DNA of 64,000 nucleotides from Actinernus sp. WN-2022 (Eukaryota > Cnidaria > Anthozoa > Actiniaria > Actinernidae): NCBI GenBank assembly GCA_030867875.1, contig JAOWCC010001634.1, positions 97,381,321 to 97,445,320 on the forward strand. Reading direction: 5' to 3'. Both the position numbers and the translations under genes were made by a program. Under the pieces are notes generated by a model. It was given only the letters and a program-made list of their open reading frames with translations. It made no database searches and was not told the DNA's origin. This document shows positions 1 through 13,800 of the stretch, piece after piece (positions within the stretch are counted from its first letter, which is position 1; every line of letters starts with the position of its first letter).

Positions 1-137
1 ATGTAGTTTGGACTGTAGATACATGTACCTCCTAAAGCACTTTTAAAAGGCATATTCAAGCAAAATCGAGTGTGGGCGAGGCTCATTGCCACAGAACAAT
101 GGATTCTACTACAGTTCTTATCTGGACCATTACTTAA
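1..137. mobile_element. right end of a TTAA-flanked MITE (family GTAATGG)
   Basis: The first 137 bases match the end of the elements at 22287-22745 and 42206-42679. They include the inner stretch ATGTAGTTTGGACTG and the terminal CTGGACCATTAC followed by TTAA at 134-137. The rest of the copy lies left of the window, in a DUS1L intron. Confidence 0.75.
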
Positions 138-170
138 GTTGCAAATAATATAATAAATTTATTATATATA

Positions 171-1025
171 CCGTATTTTATCACGTACAAGCCGCACCTC
201 ACATATAAGCCCCTAACTTGAGTCTGGTAAACAGAAGCTTGTTTTTCCCAGAAGGTTTAAGGAAAAACCTTGTGTATAAGCCGCACCACAAAATTCAGTA
301 AGAGTAGTCTTGTGTTCGAGTTCATAAATGCTCGTAATTGAAGCAAAACTTCTTCATAAGAGATCGTCATATCACAACAACGAATTGGTTACAACTTTCC
401 TTGTCCTTTTTTGTGTATATTTTAACCTGCTGTCTTTAAATCACTTCAGAATTCTTCTGCTGTTGTTCCCCCATTAACCAACAACATATTTAAGGAACTT
501 CATTCCTTTAAGCGCACAAGAAAGTAATATTTTCTGGCGAAACTATATGAGCACGTGTCTGAGTCCGTGGTCCGCTATCTTGGATTTTCAAGGAGGCCTG
601 GGGCGAGAGCTTTCTCAAACGTCCGATCGAGCGCGATCGAGCTCCAAAGTTGAACATGATGTCATGAACTCGATGAGAATTATACTTTATTTGAAAATTT
701 GACGGCTTCCGAGACCAATTAAGGCCTTTAACAACACTTAAGGAACCATTCGAGGAGTTAGCAGAGAAGATGACAGGCAACTGGACAGCTAGTTTTCTTT
801 GGAAAGCGAAGGAGATGAGTTTGAGTAAAAATCTTGCCGACACTCATGTTCTGTGAATTGAATGTGCCATTTCTATTGTTCATATGGCTTTGTTTATGGT
901 CATTGCAAAACAAGTTTTCTGAAAACACTCACATATAAGCCGCACCCCCAACTTTGTGGCAATTTTTTGTTACTTTCGAAATCTGAAAGTCAAAAAAGGT
1001 GCGGCTTATACTTGATAAAATACGG
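171..1025. mobile_element. TIR element CCGTATT..., TA-flanked (copy 1)
   Basis: Ends are inverted: CCGTATTTTATCA at the left and TGATAAAATACGG at the right, each followed inwards by a GCGGCTTATA or ATAAGCCGCACC motif. The dinucleotide TA flanks both sides (169-170, 1026-1027). Further ATAAGCCGCACC-like subterminal copies lie near 200, 275 and 940. Length is 855 bp with no transposase. It is related to the element at 15556-16393. TA target use suggests a Tc1/mariner-pogo type, by inference only. Confidence 0.75.
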
Positions 1026-1027
1026 TA

Positions 1028-1852
1028 CATGTACATACTAGGCAAGCCCTATAAATGGGCAAAGCTCCAGTTATATTTATTATCTGCATGATCACAGCTA
1101 GTGAAAAGGGAAATAATATGCAGAGGTTAATATTAAGATTAAAACAAACTCTTTTTTGTTAATCAGATTTAATGCATTGAGCTTACAAGCCGAGTACAAA
1201 ACCAGATGTAGTTGAAAACAAAAAGTTTTTTGTCTTGAGAAAAACACCAGAATGAGGAAAGAAGAGCTAAATAAATTGATATCTGGCGTAAAAAAAAAAG
1301 TAGAAAAAAACAGTTGTGGGCTTGGATCCAAACCTTACGAACTGGGAACTCCTAAGTTGGGAACCTGCACTGTCTGATAACTGTCATTATATCATTCACT
1401 ACACAATCAATTTTGTTTGGGGAAGAAGTGCTACAAGTAGTAGAAGTGGGGTGGATGGCAGGTGGGTGTTCAGATGGATGATAAGATAGCAGTGTGTATT
1501 GTGTTCTGCTTGTATAGACCCGTGCAGGTGCTCTGCTATGATCAAGGAAAACAGGTGTAATGAACAACAAATCTAATAGAAGCTGTAAAATTAGTGGTAT
1601 AGGAACACATTGCACTGTACGGTCATGTAAAAAGTGGTTTCTAAGCCCAGGTCAACAAGAATACATAGATTGTACCAACTTACCATAGTTAACCAGTCCA
1701 CATACCTACCAACCAGTTACTGACAACTTATACCATGCACCCACTTATTTAAAATTCTTATTTAAAATTATTTAACAACAACTTGTTCACATTACATATG
1801 CAATCAAGATTAATTAATACAAAATTAATACAATCATGTATCTATCACACAG
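1028..1852. other. DUS1L intron sequence, nothing recognised
   Basis: AT-rich intronic sequence between the TIR element and the exon at 1853. I see no coding signature, clear terminal inverted repeat or tandem array. The exon acceptor is TATCACACAG at 1843-1852. Confidence 0.5.
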
Positions 1853-4800
1853 TCAGCCTTGCACATGAGAAGTTATCTGTTCCAATAACTTGCAAGATTA
1901 GGGTGTTTGAAGACATCCCAAAGACAGTAGAATATGCCAAGATGCTAGAAGCTGCTGGCTGCCAGGTACTAATGCCAGTGTATTACATTGTTTGGCAGAT
2001 GTTCTATCATAAGTAATAGTTCACCATTAAATTCTCTCCGATTTTGATTGGATGAAATTGATGGACGAAATTGATCATAATTTCATGATAATATTACGAC
2101 AGTTGTCATCCACAGATGCAAACTATTATGTGTTACATGTATGTTAGTTCACCACAAAATTTTGGTGCATGCTCATTGGCCAAAATTGATCAGGCAATCA
2201 GCGAGAGTGGAAGACAATTTTGTGATAATAAAACAATAATGACAAATAGAGTGTGTCTGTCTCAGAACTACATGTATCGTCTAATACAGTCATGTAGTTT
2301 CCCTTGGAAATTTGATCTTAAAGGTACAATGTACTGTATAAGCCCTGTAATTTTGTTCTCTGGTTTATATTTGTTTTAAGAACATCAAATTTCCACTAGC
2401 AACTATTATACAAATAGACTGTATCCGTCAAGGAACTATCGGCTGATAGTTGCCCGTGGAAATTTGATGTTCTCAAAACAAATATAAGCCTGAGAACGAA
2501 GTTTGAGAGAGTTATATGCTAGTTTTAAGAACATCACATTTCCAAGAGAAGCTATCAGCTGATAGGTCTGAGACAGACATAGTCTATTTGCATTATTGTT
2601 CAACACAAAATTGTCTTTCATGCTCAGCGGGCACTATTAATTGCCTGATAGTTTGCCCCTGCAGACGACAACTATCACGTCACGTGATCGCTCTTGGCCA
2701 GTGAGCACTGATGAACTATAACAGCCCATAGTTCCTTGATGGACACCCATAATTATCTAAAGTATTTGACATAATTATTTAATAATAGTTCCAGCAAGAG
2801 CACTCAATCCTAATTGCCAAGTGACATTATTATCAAAATCACTAGAGTGGTAAAACATACAGTTGTGAGCCAGCCTCCATGGCAGCATTTTAATTGTACC
2901 ATGTGATCGAAGTTTTACATTGTACTATGCAATGTCTGATCTTTTGGCTTGTTGGCCTTATTCCAGAGAAAGGCAGTTTATTGAGCTTAAATCTTTGGTA
3001 ATACATTACCCTCTCTTAATTATTGTAAAAATGTTTTTATAGAACTAGCTATGATAAACAAACATGCCATTCAATGTAAAAGCTAGCACTTAAAGACTAT
3101 CAAGAATTCCCATCACATGGTATACAAAACTTTGATCATGTGGTACAGAAGAATGCTGCCACCTTGAGGCTGCATGGCTCCAAACAGGACGTTTTACCAC
3201 TATAGTGATTTTCATTGATAGTATTTTGCTGTTTTATTCTCCAGTCTGTTCCCTATTTACCGTCGTTTTTCTTTTTCTTTTTTTGGGCTCACTTTATTTT
3301 GGTAGTCACTTAATTTATCAATAACGATATTGATATCAAATTTTTTTTTTCACCATTGCTAATAATAAAGTTGTTGTTGTTGTTGTATAACGCCACTTCA
3401 TATATTAAGCTTCCACTAGAAATAGCTATTCAATAATGTACATGTTTACAAAAGAGTAGAAATTTGAGATGAGTCAAAGATTTGATTAATATTTATGTGC
3501 TGTAGCTGATGGCTACAATTCTTTAGCGAGAAAAATGTCAGTGAATCTCCATAAAAACTTGAAGAATGAAACTAAAGAAAGGGATTGTCCAGTTCTAAAA
3601 GTACAAGCAATGATTTTGTTTGTATGTGTAGTTTACTGCCAGCTGCATGGCTACATGTATGATACTAAGTTCTTGTCTTGCTCTTATCTATAAAACATAC
3701 ATTGTAAATAAGTCAGCCATTCTTTAATAGAGTTGTCATGCAATGCTTAGACCCCGGGGGAGGGTTGTGGGTATTTTTCAGCTGGTAGAGATGATCATCG
3801 TATTTTTTAAGGGTTGAAATCAGCGATTTAGATTTTTTAGGGTTGTCCAAGTGAAATCCATTTTTTTAAAAAAGAGTTGGTATTTTTAGGGTATAAAAAC
3901 TCGGAACAAAGAGATGTATTTGATGCTTGACATTAAATGGCAATGTACTTAAGGACGGTGCCTACTATTGTCAGCGCGCACGCCGTTCTGCGCATCTTGC
4001 ATCCCACGGGTCATCCCGCGAGACAGGCCATTTGCAGAACTATTTTGAAAAAGCTGTGTTAATTGTGTATAAATTTTACAGACAGAAAGATGAAGGATTT
4101 TAAAATTAGGTCGAAAGATATGCTTGAGAAATGAACGATTTGGGAAATCTTTAAATTCCACTACACGGCCACGAAAGACAATTTTCAGCTGAAATGGTAT
4201 TAAAACAGCCGACCATTTCAATGATTTATCGTGGGAAGATGGTTGAAGAATCGTAGATTTAGGAGATTTACCCGACCAATTGAATGAAGGTTGTTTGGAC
4301 TGCCATGAATCACTGCTGTCTTTTCGCCCAGCGCCTTGTGCTTTAGGCCTGTCGATGCTTTCGAGTTTCGTCAGTTTCTCCAAACATGGACTCGGCCGAG
4401 TATAAACAATGTGTGAATACGGTCAAATAAGCTTTGTGAAAACGGGTAAACCTCTTGGAAATCCAAAGAAGAATGAAGAAGGAAGGACTGTATGGGGTTT
4501 GAGCACAAAGGAAGCAGTAACAGCTTTGATTTTCAATGAAGAAAGTCGAAAGACGGGACTGACTCTTTTCCCCACCGCCATCTTGAAAATCTCCCAGAAT
4601 GCAATAAAAGAAACCAATTTTCAGACTTACTAGGGAGGACTTGGTAAAAAATGTCAATGTTTTTAAAATAAAATTAGCGATAAAGAGGCTTACCGTCCAC
4701 ATAACTTTTTAAAACGCATGGATACCACCGTTTTTTCTTTTTGTAATCTATAATATAGAAGCTAAATAACGTTTACATATATGTTTTGTCTTTATAAAAT

Positions 4801-7800
4801 TGAAACTTGATGTCCATTTCGGCAAAAAATATGTGTGTGTTCATGGTCACTAATGAGGCTTACAAAGCAAAATTTGTACAAAAGATAATCATTGTAAGAT
4901 AAATGGTTTGATTGGCATCCTTTGTGAAGAACGCTATGTCTAACGTTTTTTGTCCTAATATTTTGCCAGATAACCCAAAATATTAATCGAATTAAAAATA
5001 GTTTCTCGGACAAAGAAAAATGCTGAGTCAGCACTTTTTTCGATTTTCATCCTTAATTATCTCTCTTAAACGTATGGGTATATACCCCATAATTTTTTTT
5101 CTGATTTCAAAAGCTCCTTAAGGGGGTTCAAACAATTCATATAATTTTTTAGAAAACAAATTGGTTTGCAATTAGTAGGCACCGTCCTTAAAATAGTCAA
5201 TTATTATTTGGTATTTTTAGGTGATTTTTAGACCACAAGGTATATTTTAGTGTTGGCAATTTTGCATGCCGTTGTAATTTTTTTAGGGTATTTTTCGAGG
5301 TTTTCCAGCTGTCATCCCTATCCTTTCTACATTGTACCTTGAAGAACCCCCTGGGGCTCAGACCCTAAGAACGGCTGCAAAGGACATGCACATCACATAT
5401 ATGAAGTAATTATTTCCTGTGCGAAGGCCACCTATTTATGTGTATATGCTTTCAATTTTGATTTTGGAATATTTAGTGAGCTTTTACATTTCTTTGGCAG
5501 AATTCTCCAGCAAAATACAATGATGAAGTTTTCACTGAACTTTTTTTCAAGAATTGTTGTTAATAAAAGTAATATTTAAATTTGTGATTGAAACATTTTT
5601 TCCTACTCTGTCTTCTTATAGTTGACATGCAGTTATAATTAAAGTAAAATACGCATCTGGTGTTTTTAGAGCTTCGAGCCAGTTACTGCTATTTTTTGAA
5701 AGCATACATGTATAATTTTTTTTTATATTTGTCTGCAGAAAGATGTTATAGTTATAAAGACCTCCAGAAACAAATAAGGGACACTTGATTTATAACTTTG
5801 AGGGGTTGTCAGTATTACAGCCTGAGTACTTGTTAAACTAAAACATGATGGTATTCAATAATAAGCCTTGCGTGACTGTAGTTCTTAAAATGGAAAGTGA
5901 TTTTCGGCTGATCTTGAACCTTAGGAGGATCATGAATGTCATGTTATTTTTCATTATCTTGTAGTTATTGACAGTACATGGCAGAACAAGAGAACAGAAA
6001 AGAGCCATGACAGGGCTGGCCAGCTGGGAACACATCAAGGCTGTCAGGTACAGTCAAATCATCTGATGATGAAGATATTGACATACAGTTTGACTACACC
6101 ATCCATTAGCCCACCCAAGCAAATTTGCAAACAAATTAGCCAAGATTTCACACACAAGTATTTGAATTGAAAAATAAAATCTGTAAAATTTCCAGCAACT
6201 TGCCAAGTGAAAATCTAAAGTTTGTGATCATTTCATTGTTCAAATACTTGAATTTGATTGGTTAATAATTTGACATGGTTGGGAAGAAGAGGGCTTATTT
6301 ATGTTACCAGACTGATGGGCATATAACCAAGGGGCTTATAAGCAGGAATGAATGGTACATGTATCTATGGGGACATTATCATTGGGATTCCCATACATGT
6401 ACATGAAGGTGCAGATCTTTTAGGGGAAGAGAGGGGCTAATCTATGTGGGCATACACCTCATTCATAAGGGCGTGGTCTCTGTATTTTAACAGTTTAGCC
6501 ACATGTTCAATGTTTGAAAAACAACATCCTTGCCATGCGAACGAGCATACCAACATTGGTAATTCTTTAGAATTTGAGTGTTGTAGCATAAAAGGCTGTA
6601 AAGTTACAGTGATTTGAAATTAGAGAGATTTGTATGAGAAATACCAAGCAGGCCTTTACAGCCTCGCTTTCATGTATTTTCTACATTGAAAATGGCAATA
6701 ACTCGACAGCAATTTGAAACATTGCTTTCAAACTGTGGTCAATTACTAATTTAGGTACGATCTTTCATGTGGTAGCAATAGTTTCTCTGTACACATTAAT
6801 CCTCCAATTTATGCAAATTAGGTGGCGGCCATTATGAATGATGTCTATAAGGTTCTCCATGTTTGAACAATAAAATGATGTATTAATAATATTAAATATA
6901 TAATTAATTATAATTACTTATATAATTAATTAATTATAATTAATTATATTGATTGAAGGCCTCGGTGGAAAATCGACCTTATTAGTACATGTATGTTTGA
7001 CCAGTGCCATGATTACCGCAGCTATATAGGCAAAACTGAAACAAAAGAAATGTTTCTTGTCTAGCATGCAAAGATGAAAATATTACTTGAAATGTAAAGG
7101 GAATGGAATAGGGCTCAAAATAAGCAAGTCCATTTCTACAGTGAAAATATTTATTATTGTTTTGTTATTCTATTGGGGGTGAAGGTGAGATAGATTTAGA
7201 AACAACATTGTCGTTCCCTGTACGTTTCGGCTTACCACTTAAAAATTGAATCTCAAATGGCTTTTACTCTCTTTGAAGTCGGATACCAAGCTGGAGAGAT
7301 GGATTCTTGTCAGAAAGACAGAGTAACTTTTCGAAAAGCAACTCTGTGTAACGTGTCGTTGGATATCCTAATTTTGCTGGTTTACATGTAGCTCTTGGTT
7401 GAACGAAGAACTGTTTGACTAAAGGCAGTTGATTATCACTGGAGATTTACACAGAGTCGCATCTTCAGGCAAAGCAAACTGTTAATATTTTTGAGCTATA
7501 AGGAGGTCATATTGGCAACTTTCATGGACTGAGCTTACCAAAGATAGTTGTGTTGGGCCTTGTTTGTGCTTCGCCTGGGGACTTCTAAAACATTTTCAAG
7601 AAGGAACCTTATGGCATTCTTCTGTCGAACATTTTGCTGGGTACCCACAATTATTTTTGGCCCGTGTAGAGTCAGAAGGGAATCCAAAGGGAATTGGGTT
7701 ATATCCATGTTATATATGGGGATAGTTTGCGAGGATTTCGGAAAATTATTGCCGAAATTAGATTACTGCGATATAGTATGGAATAACTTAACTCCTACCA

Positions 7801-10800
7801 GATATGATGCACTAGAACGCTTGCAGACAAGAGCAGCAAGAATAATTTTAAAGGAACATGACCTTACACATGAAGATATGCTTCAGCAGTTAGGATGGAA
7901 ATCACTTCAAGCACGCTGCACTATGCACCGTGTCATCTTTGTATTTAAATGTCTTAATTGTAATAATATTGTCCAGAGTTTTTTAGTCAATATTATGATA
8001 AGATCTCTCATGCCCACAACACTAGAAAAAATGGCCTGGATCTCATAATTCCTAAAGTTAAGACAGAAATTGCAAAGAAAGGCTGTTTTTACTCAGGGGC
8101 AAAAGATTTTAATGATCTACCAACAGAAGTAAAAGAAACATCATCATTGTTAGTTTTTAAAACACAATTAGGAGATATTTTTTAGATTTTTAAATGTTCA
8201 AATTTTTAAAATGTAGTTATTTTTTAATTAATTATAGGATAACTTTGTACATATACTTTTACTGTATTATTGTCTGATATTTTTATACTTTGTTATTTAC
8301 ATTATTTTGATCTCCCAGGGCACCCACTGATAACAGCATTGGCTGAAGATTTACCCTGGTTAAAGAATATATTATTATTATTAAAGATTATATTTTCATA
8401 CAAACGCAAAGCATCTGAAACTCAGTTTGCCATGCAATAACTTGCTTTCCAATGAAAATAACTAAAGGTGTGAAAACCTAAGTGCTTACATGAAGGTGCA
8501 CGGTCATGAAAAACGGGCGTGGTCACTAAGCCACCCAAACTTGAAATCGTCTGACGGACGATTTCAAGTTGAGTATGATTTCTATCGGGAGGAACGAGAA
8601 GTAATCAATCCGTCGATATCACATGAATCTCACATGTTAGTGCACTCTAGGTTAAGTCGAATTTTTGAAAATCTTCGAGCAGGTGTTGTTGTTCTGCGAC
8701 GTGCATCGGCGAACTAAACAACTCCAAGCGTTTTTGCATATCATTAAATTGATCAAAACCTGCACATGCGCAGCTCATGACCGTGCCCCTTTAAACGTTT
8801 CTTTGTGAAGTGCACTATAGCGTGAAGCAAATTTTTGTGAAATGGCTTAAAGCATTCAAATTTGAAAAAATCAAAATGGCAATGAAAGGCAAAATAAACA
8901 AACAAAATTACAAAACAGAATTAAGTTAAGGTTACTGGATACCTTCAAAACGAAAAAGAGGGTGAACATTTTTTTTTCGCACAGAAATGTAGTTTTAGTA
9001 GCAGTGTTTGATATACTAAAAACTCAGTTTAAAAAAATATTATTGATGGAGAAATACCAAAAGGAAGTTTTTAACCTGAAGTAAAAGGTTATGTTTGATT
9101 GACAGCAGATCAATTAACACATGAGTGATGACAAGTGCTCACTCGCCCGTATCGAAAGTGTGGGGAAAGCTAGCGCATAAATTCATTTCATAAACAATGT
9201 TTACGTTTATTGAGAAACGTTTTTCCACACACGATTCCGTAATTCCATCGGCTGTTGGTCTTATGTCTTCCAAAAGCAAGCAGGATACCCTTAGCTTGGA
9301 AAACAAAGAAAAATGAAAAGCAAAACAAGGCCAAACAACGCATACGACTTCGAGCCAAATAGAAGTCCTCGCAAAATGCGACAAGGGTTCGAATTTTCAC
9401 TTGCGTGCTGAGTGATCCACATCTGAACATAAAGAAGAATTGATAGGAGCCAGCCGAGAGAATATTTGTTTCCAAGAAAGCTAAGATGGAAACGTAAAGT
9501 CTGACGGTTCACCTTTTTTTTTTTTTTTCAAGTCAAACAAGCCGGCTATAGATACGGCGCGTACCTTTGATCGGAAATCAACATACAATATTCATCTCGG
9601 CAAATATATATATTTCTCTAATTCCTAGATTACAATATCCTCTGGAACCCACATATTAAAACAAGAGAATACAAGGAGAACTATGGCTTGTAATTATATT
9701 TACATATTGAAACTCTACCTTTAAGTTTTTCCTGCGGAATTGTGGGAGACTCCAGGAGGTTGCTTCTGATTGGAGAATGGGTGTTGAGGCCGGAAAGCCA
9801 CTCTAAGTAGGTGTGAATCAGTTGCTGAACTTCTAATTTTTTTGAAATTTCGTCCAGTGATACTACGATAACTAATCTCCAAAAGCGTGTGCTTTTTTCC
9901 GATTTGTTTTTAGTTTTAAAGATATTGGTCCAAGCGTGATGGCTTGGCAAAAATAATCAATGACTCGACTTTAAACGGCAATAATTTCGCATAGAAAATA
10001 GATATCAAAAATCGCACACACGCTTTTGGAGATCAATGACCGCTTAACTTGACACAAGTGTAATTACTTCGTAAGTATAAAAACCTGGCGCTGGTAATTC
10101 GCATTTATAAACGTCTTCGACATCGGGTTAAAGTGACTGTAGTTTTAAATCTAGAGTAATTCCATATAAAATAACTTTTTACTGGTATTCTTCAGTTATC
10201 AACCTTTCCATTGATATATAGGTTCCCATATTTTGTTCGCCGAGTGCCCGCGTAAACGCATTTTTGCGGAAATCACTTTTGAAGGTATCCAGTAACCTTA
10301 AAAGAAACTAAAAAAAAAACTGTCTGGTTTCTGTTCTGAAACGGAGTATTGTGTGTGTAAATTTCACGATGCTCTCAAAAGAAAAACAAAATTGGGCAAA
10401 CACACTGCTTAATAGGTTGTTGTTCCTCCGAGGTCTTCAAATTAATTATAATTAAGAATATAATATAATTAATTGATTAATTATATACTTAATTATACAA
10501 TTAATAATATTTATTAATTATATATTTTATTTAATATCTAATAGATAGATCTACTGTACTTACAATAAAACTGCATTTATGTTATTTTGTTGACAGGGAA
10601 AATGTTTCTATTCCTGTCTTTGCCAATGGCAACATACAGTACCTTAAGGATGTTGAACGTTGTTTGTTGCATACAGGGGTGAATGGGGTTATGACTGCAG
10701 GTAAGGAACTTTGGTCAGGCTGATTTGTTAAAAATATCATTAAATGGGGAACTGAACTCTAAATCAACTTTAGCTCTACGAATCAACCTATTTAATTATG

Positions 10801-13800
10801 AAGAGCCTTAGATTATGATTTTTAAGAAATAGAAAACATTTCCCGTGTTTCTATAGAGTTATAGAAACACGAGTGAGTGTTTGGGAGAACGAGAAATGGC
10901 AATGGTAACACGAGCCCAAAGGTTGGTTATTTTTGAACTTGAAAATGTTCTCTCTCTTCTTAGACATATGTAACACAGAGAATTTCTTTCTTTTGAATAT
11001 GTACATGTACCTCTTTGCTTTAATAGGATTCAGTTCTCTTTTAAAAAAACACGAAACATCCAGGTCTGGTTAAATCGCTAACCCAAGGTTAAACTGTACA
11101 CTCCGATTACATTTACAGACTTAGCACTATCCTAGGGATGAAGTTACTCTACGAACAACCAGGTCCAGATGTTTGTTTGACACATGGCTGGTTTACAATA
11201 ATAAAATGATTTATCAGTCCTTAATAAATCAAATACAACAGAGACAAGAATATTTGGAATCATCCATTCCAATTGTCATTTGATTTTTAAATAATGCAGG
11301 CCTTGAAGAGTCCATAGTCGCAATACGCACAGTATACGTGGTGACCAATAAAATCTAGTCACCACCCAGAAAATGTTAGTTAGCCAAGTTGGTGACTAAT
11401 AAGTAAGTTTTAGTTTCCACACATAAGTTTTAGTCACATTTACTCACGACCTCCCAGTCTTCTAAACTTCTCTCACAATATTGTCTTCATCATATTTTTG
11501 TTCTAGTACATTTGCACGAAATGGCTCGGCCATATTGATGAAAATCTACTTTAATTCCGAGCATGTGAAAATTCTACAAAGAAAACAAGTCACCACAAGT
11601 TAGCCGCGAGACTCCGGTGGGATGAAGTGATGTATAAAACGTCACTTCCATAAATGTAAACAGGATGGCGGCACCCAGTCAAAGTGGGGCCAAATTTGAG
11701 GAGCTCGTTCTTAACGCTGAAAAAGTTTTATCAAATTTTAATACATTTTCTGAACAAAGTTCATCTGAAAGATTGTTTTGAGCCCTAATGTGTTTTTCAC
11801 TCGGGTATCCCTTTAAATATCGTTCTCGGTAGGACATTTGCATTATTTGCATGGCAGCATCATCACCAGGACTCGAAATTGAGCATTTAATGGATTCTGA
11901 CTACACTACCAAGAGACACTGGTATATAGAAATAGTTTATTTAGGATTGTCATCATGCAAATGACCTGTTTCAAGCACTGTAATATTATTCCAAAAGATT
12001 ATATAATTACATTAATTAAACGTATAAATTTAAATGCTATTGTTTTTCAGAGGGTAACCTAACTAACCCTGCACTGTTTACTGGACACCAGCCAATGGCA
12101 TGGAAGATGGCTAACGAGTATCTAGAGCTGGTAGATCAGTACCCCTGCCCTTTGTCATATGTTAGGGGACACTTATTCAAGCTCTGCCATCACAGGTTAG
12201 AGTATTTAGAAATTTAAAGGGGATGTGTCATGGTGTGATGTCACAGTGGGAGGCCTGTATGGCTGTGTCGTGGTGGGAGGCTTGTATGGCTGTGTTGTGG
12301 TGGGAGGCCTGCATGGCTGTGTCGTGGTGTGAGGCCTGTATATCCACGGTCCAGCCTGGACACAGTTATTTTCAGTAATTTTCATATGAACTGGCAAACC
12401 TCGCGCACATGTGGGATGGTTAAACCCAAAGCAAAGGACTAACAAACTGTGTGTAGACTTAGTTTTCAAGGAAAATATTGTCTAAAATAACTGCATTACA
12501 TGAATCTATATATCGACGTTTTTGAAGCCATTCAATAAAGTTGCAGCGGTGTTTGATCAGAATAAGATTTACAAACACGAGGGCATATCAGATCTACAAA
12601 AAATCTTATCTGCTTGTCAATCTGATAAAACACCACTGCTCATGTATTAAACATTACATCAAGCATTGTGGGAGGGGACTACTTTAATGAACTGTTTGTA
12701 GCCAATTAACAGCCACCTAATTGAACATGGACTCTGACAATACATGCATAACACCATGATACAGCTCCTTTAGCTGTACATTAACAACTTAATTAATATT
12801 TTCAAATGTGCACTTTTGAATTAATTTGTATTCTTACTGCTTTAGAATAGAATGTGTTCCTTATATGTGTGTGTGTGGAAAAACTAAGTTCATATGACTG
12901 CAGGTACAGTTATGGAACAATGTGTTTCATGACACATCAAAAATTGCCTTCTGTTTCTTTTCTTGCCCCTTTTGATTATCATCAATCTGTCAAGTTACAA
13001 TATACAAGATTTAGTTATGGTTAATAGGTATCTTCCTGGCTGAAACATAATCTGCTCTTCAGATATATATATAGGAGAGGTGGGGTTGTGTTGGACCACC
13101 TACACTGTACATGTACTATCTTGGCCAATAGAAACAATTGTGCCATTTTAGCAGTACATTTGTGTATTTTGAGGACTGTACTCAGTGAATTTTTACCTTC
13201 TGTCATGTTTGTTTGGAATTTCGACGGCTTGAGGTACTTAGCAACAGTAACTAATGAGGATGGTATGTCCGTAACCGTGCTGTATCGTATCTCTGTATAA
13301 TTTGATTGGATCAGCAGGACGAAAACAATGGGAAACCATTTCAATGTCACGGCATGCCGTATAACCGTGCTGTATCGTATCTCTGTATAATTTGATTGGA
13401 TTAGTAGGATGAAAACAATGGGAATCCATTTCAATGTCACGGCATGCCGTACAGTAACCGTGCTGTAGTTTGTCCCACTCATACGAAATCTGCTCTAGCC
13501 TGCTTGTGCTCATGGAAGAAGGAATAAAATCTTCAGTTCATAAATCTCTATATTCACAAAATCTCGTGCTTTGCTCATTTACATGTCGTTGTTACACGCT
13601 TTACGTGGTGAAAGTGAAATTGAAGTGCAAATGACAATACTAAGTAACAGTACTGTTCTTGCATTTTATGTGTTCATGCCAGAACTTAAGTTGTTTTTGT
13701 TTTGATTCATCGGAACGTGGGAACGCATTTATACTGACCTTCTTGGCTTTGTACCCATAGGGTATTGTTTTCACCATTTTTGTTTTTCCAACGAATCAGT

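Larger units (their letters stand above)
6879..10540. mobile_element. 3.7-kb composite with AT-rich inverted ends in DUS1L intron
   Basis: Left 6879-6967 (AT-rich, ending GAAGGCCTCGG) and right 10427-10540 (starting CCGAGGTCTTC, then AT-rich) are inverted copies. Between them lie a LINE fragment, a hairpin MITE and a TTAA element, which look like later insertions into a larger non-autonomous element. The next DUS1L exon begins at 10597, just 57 bases beyond. Confidence 0.5.

Noticed and set aside
3949..4702. 144- and 119-codon minus-strand ORFs as a possible transposase
   Set aside because: No catalytic motif, they overlap each other in two frames, and they lie in a short TTAA element.
9139..9512. 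Minus-strand ORFs in the TTAA element
   Set aside because: Three overlapping frames of low complexity, with no transposase motif.
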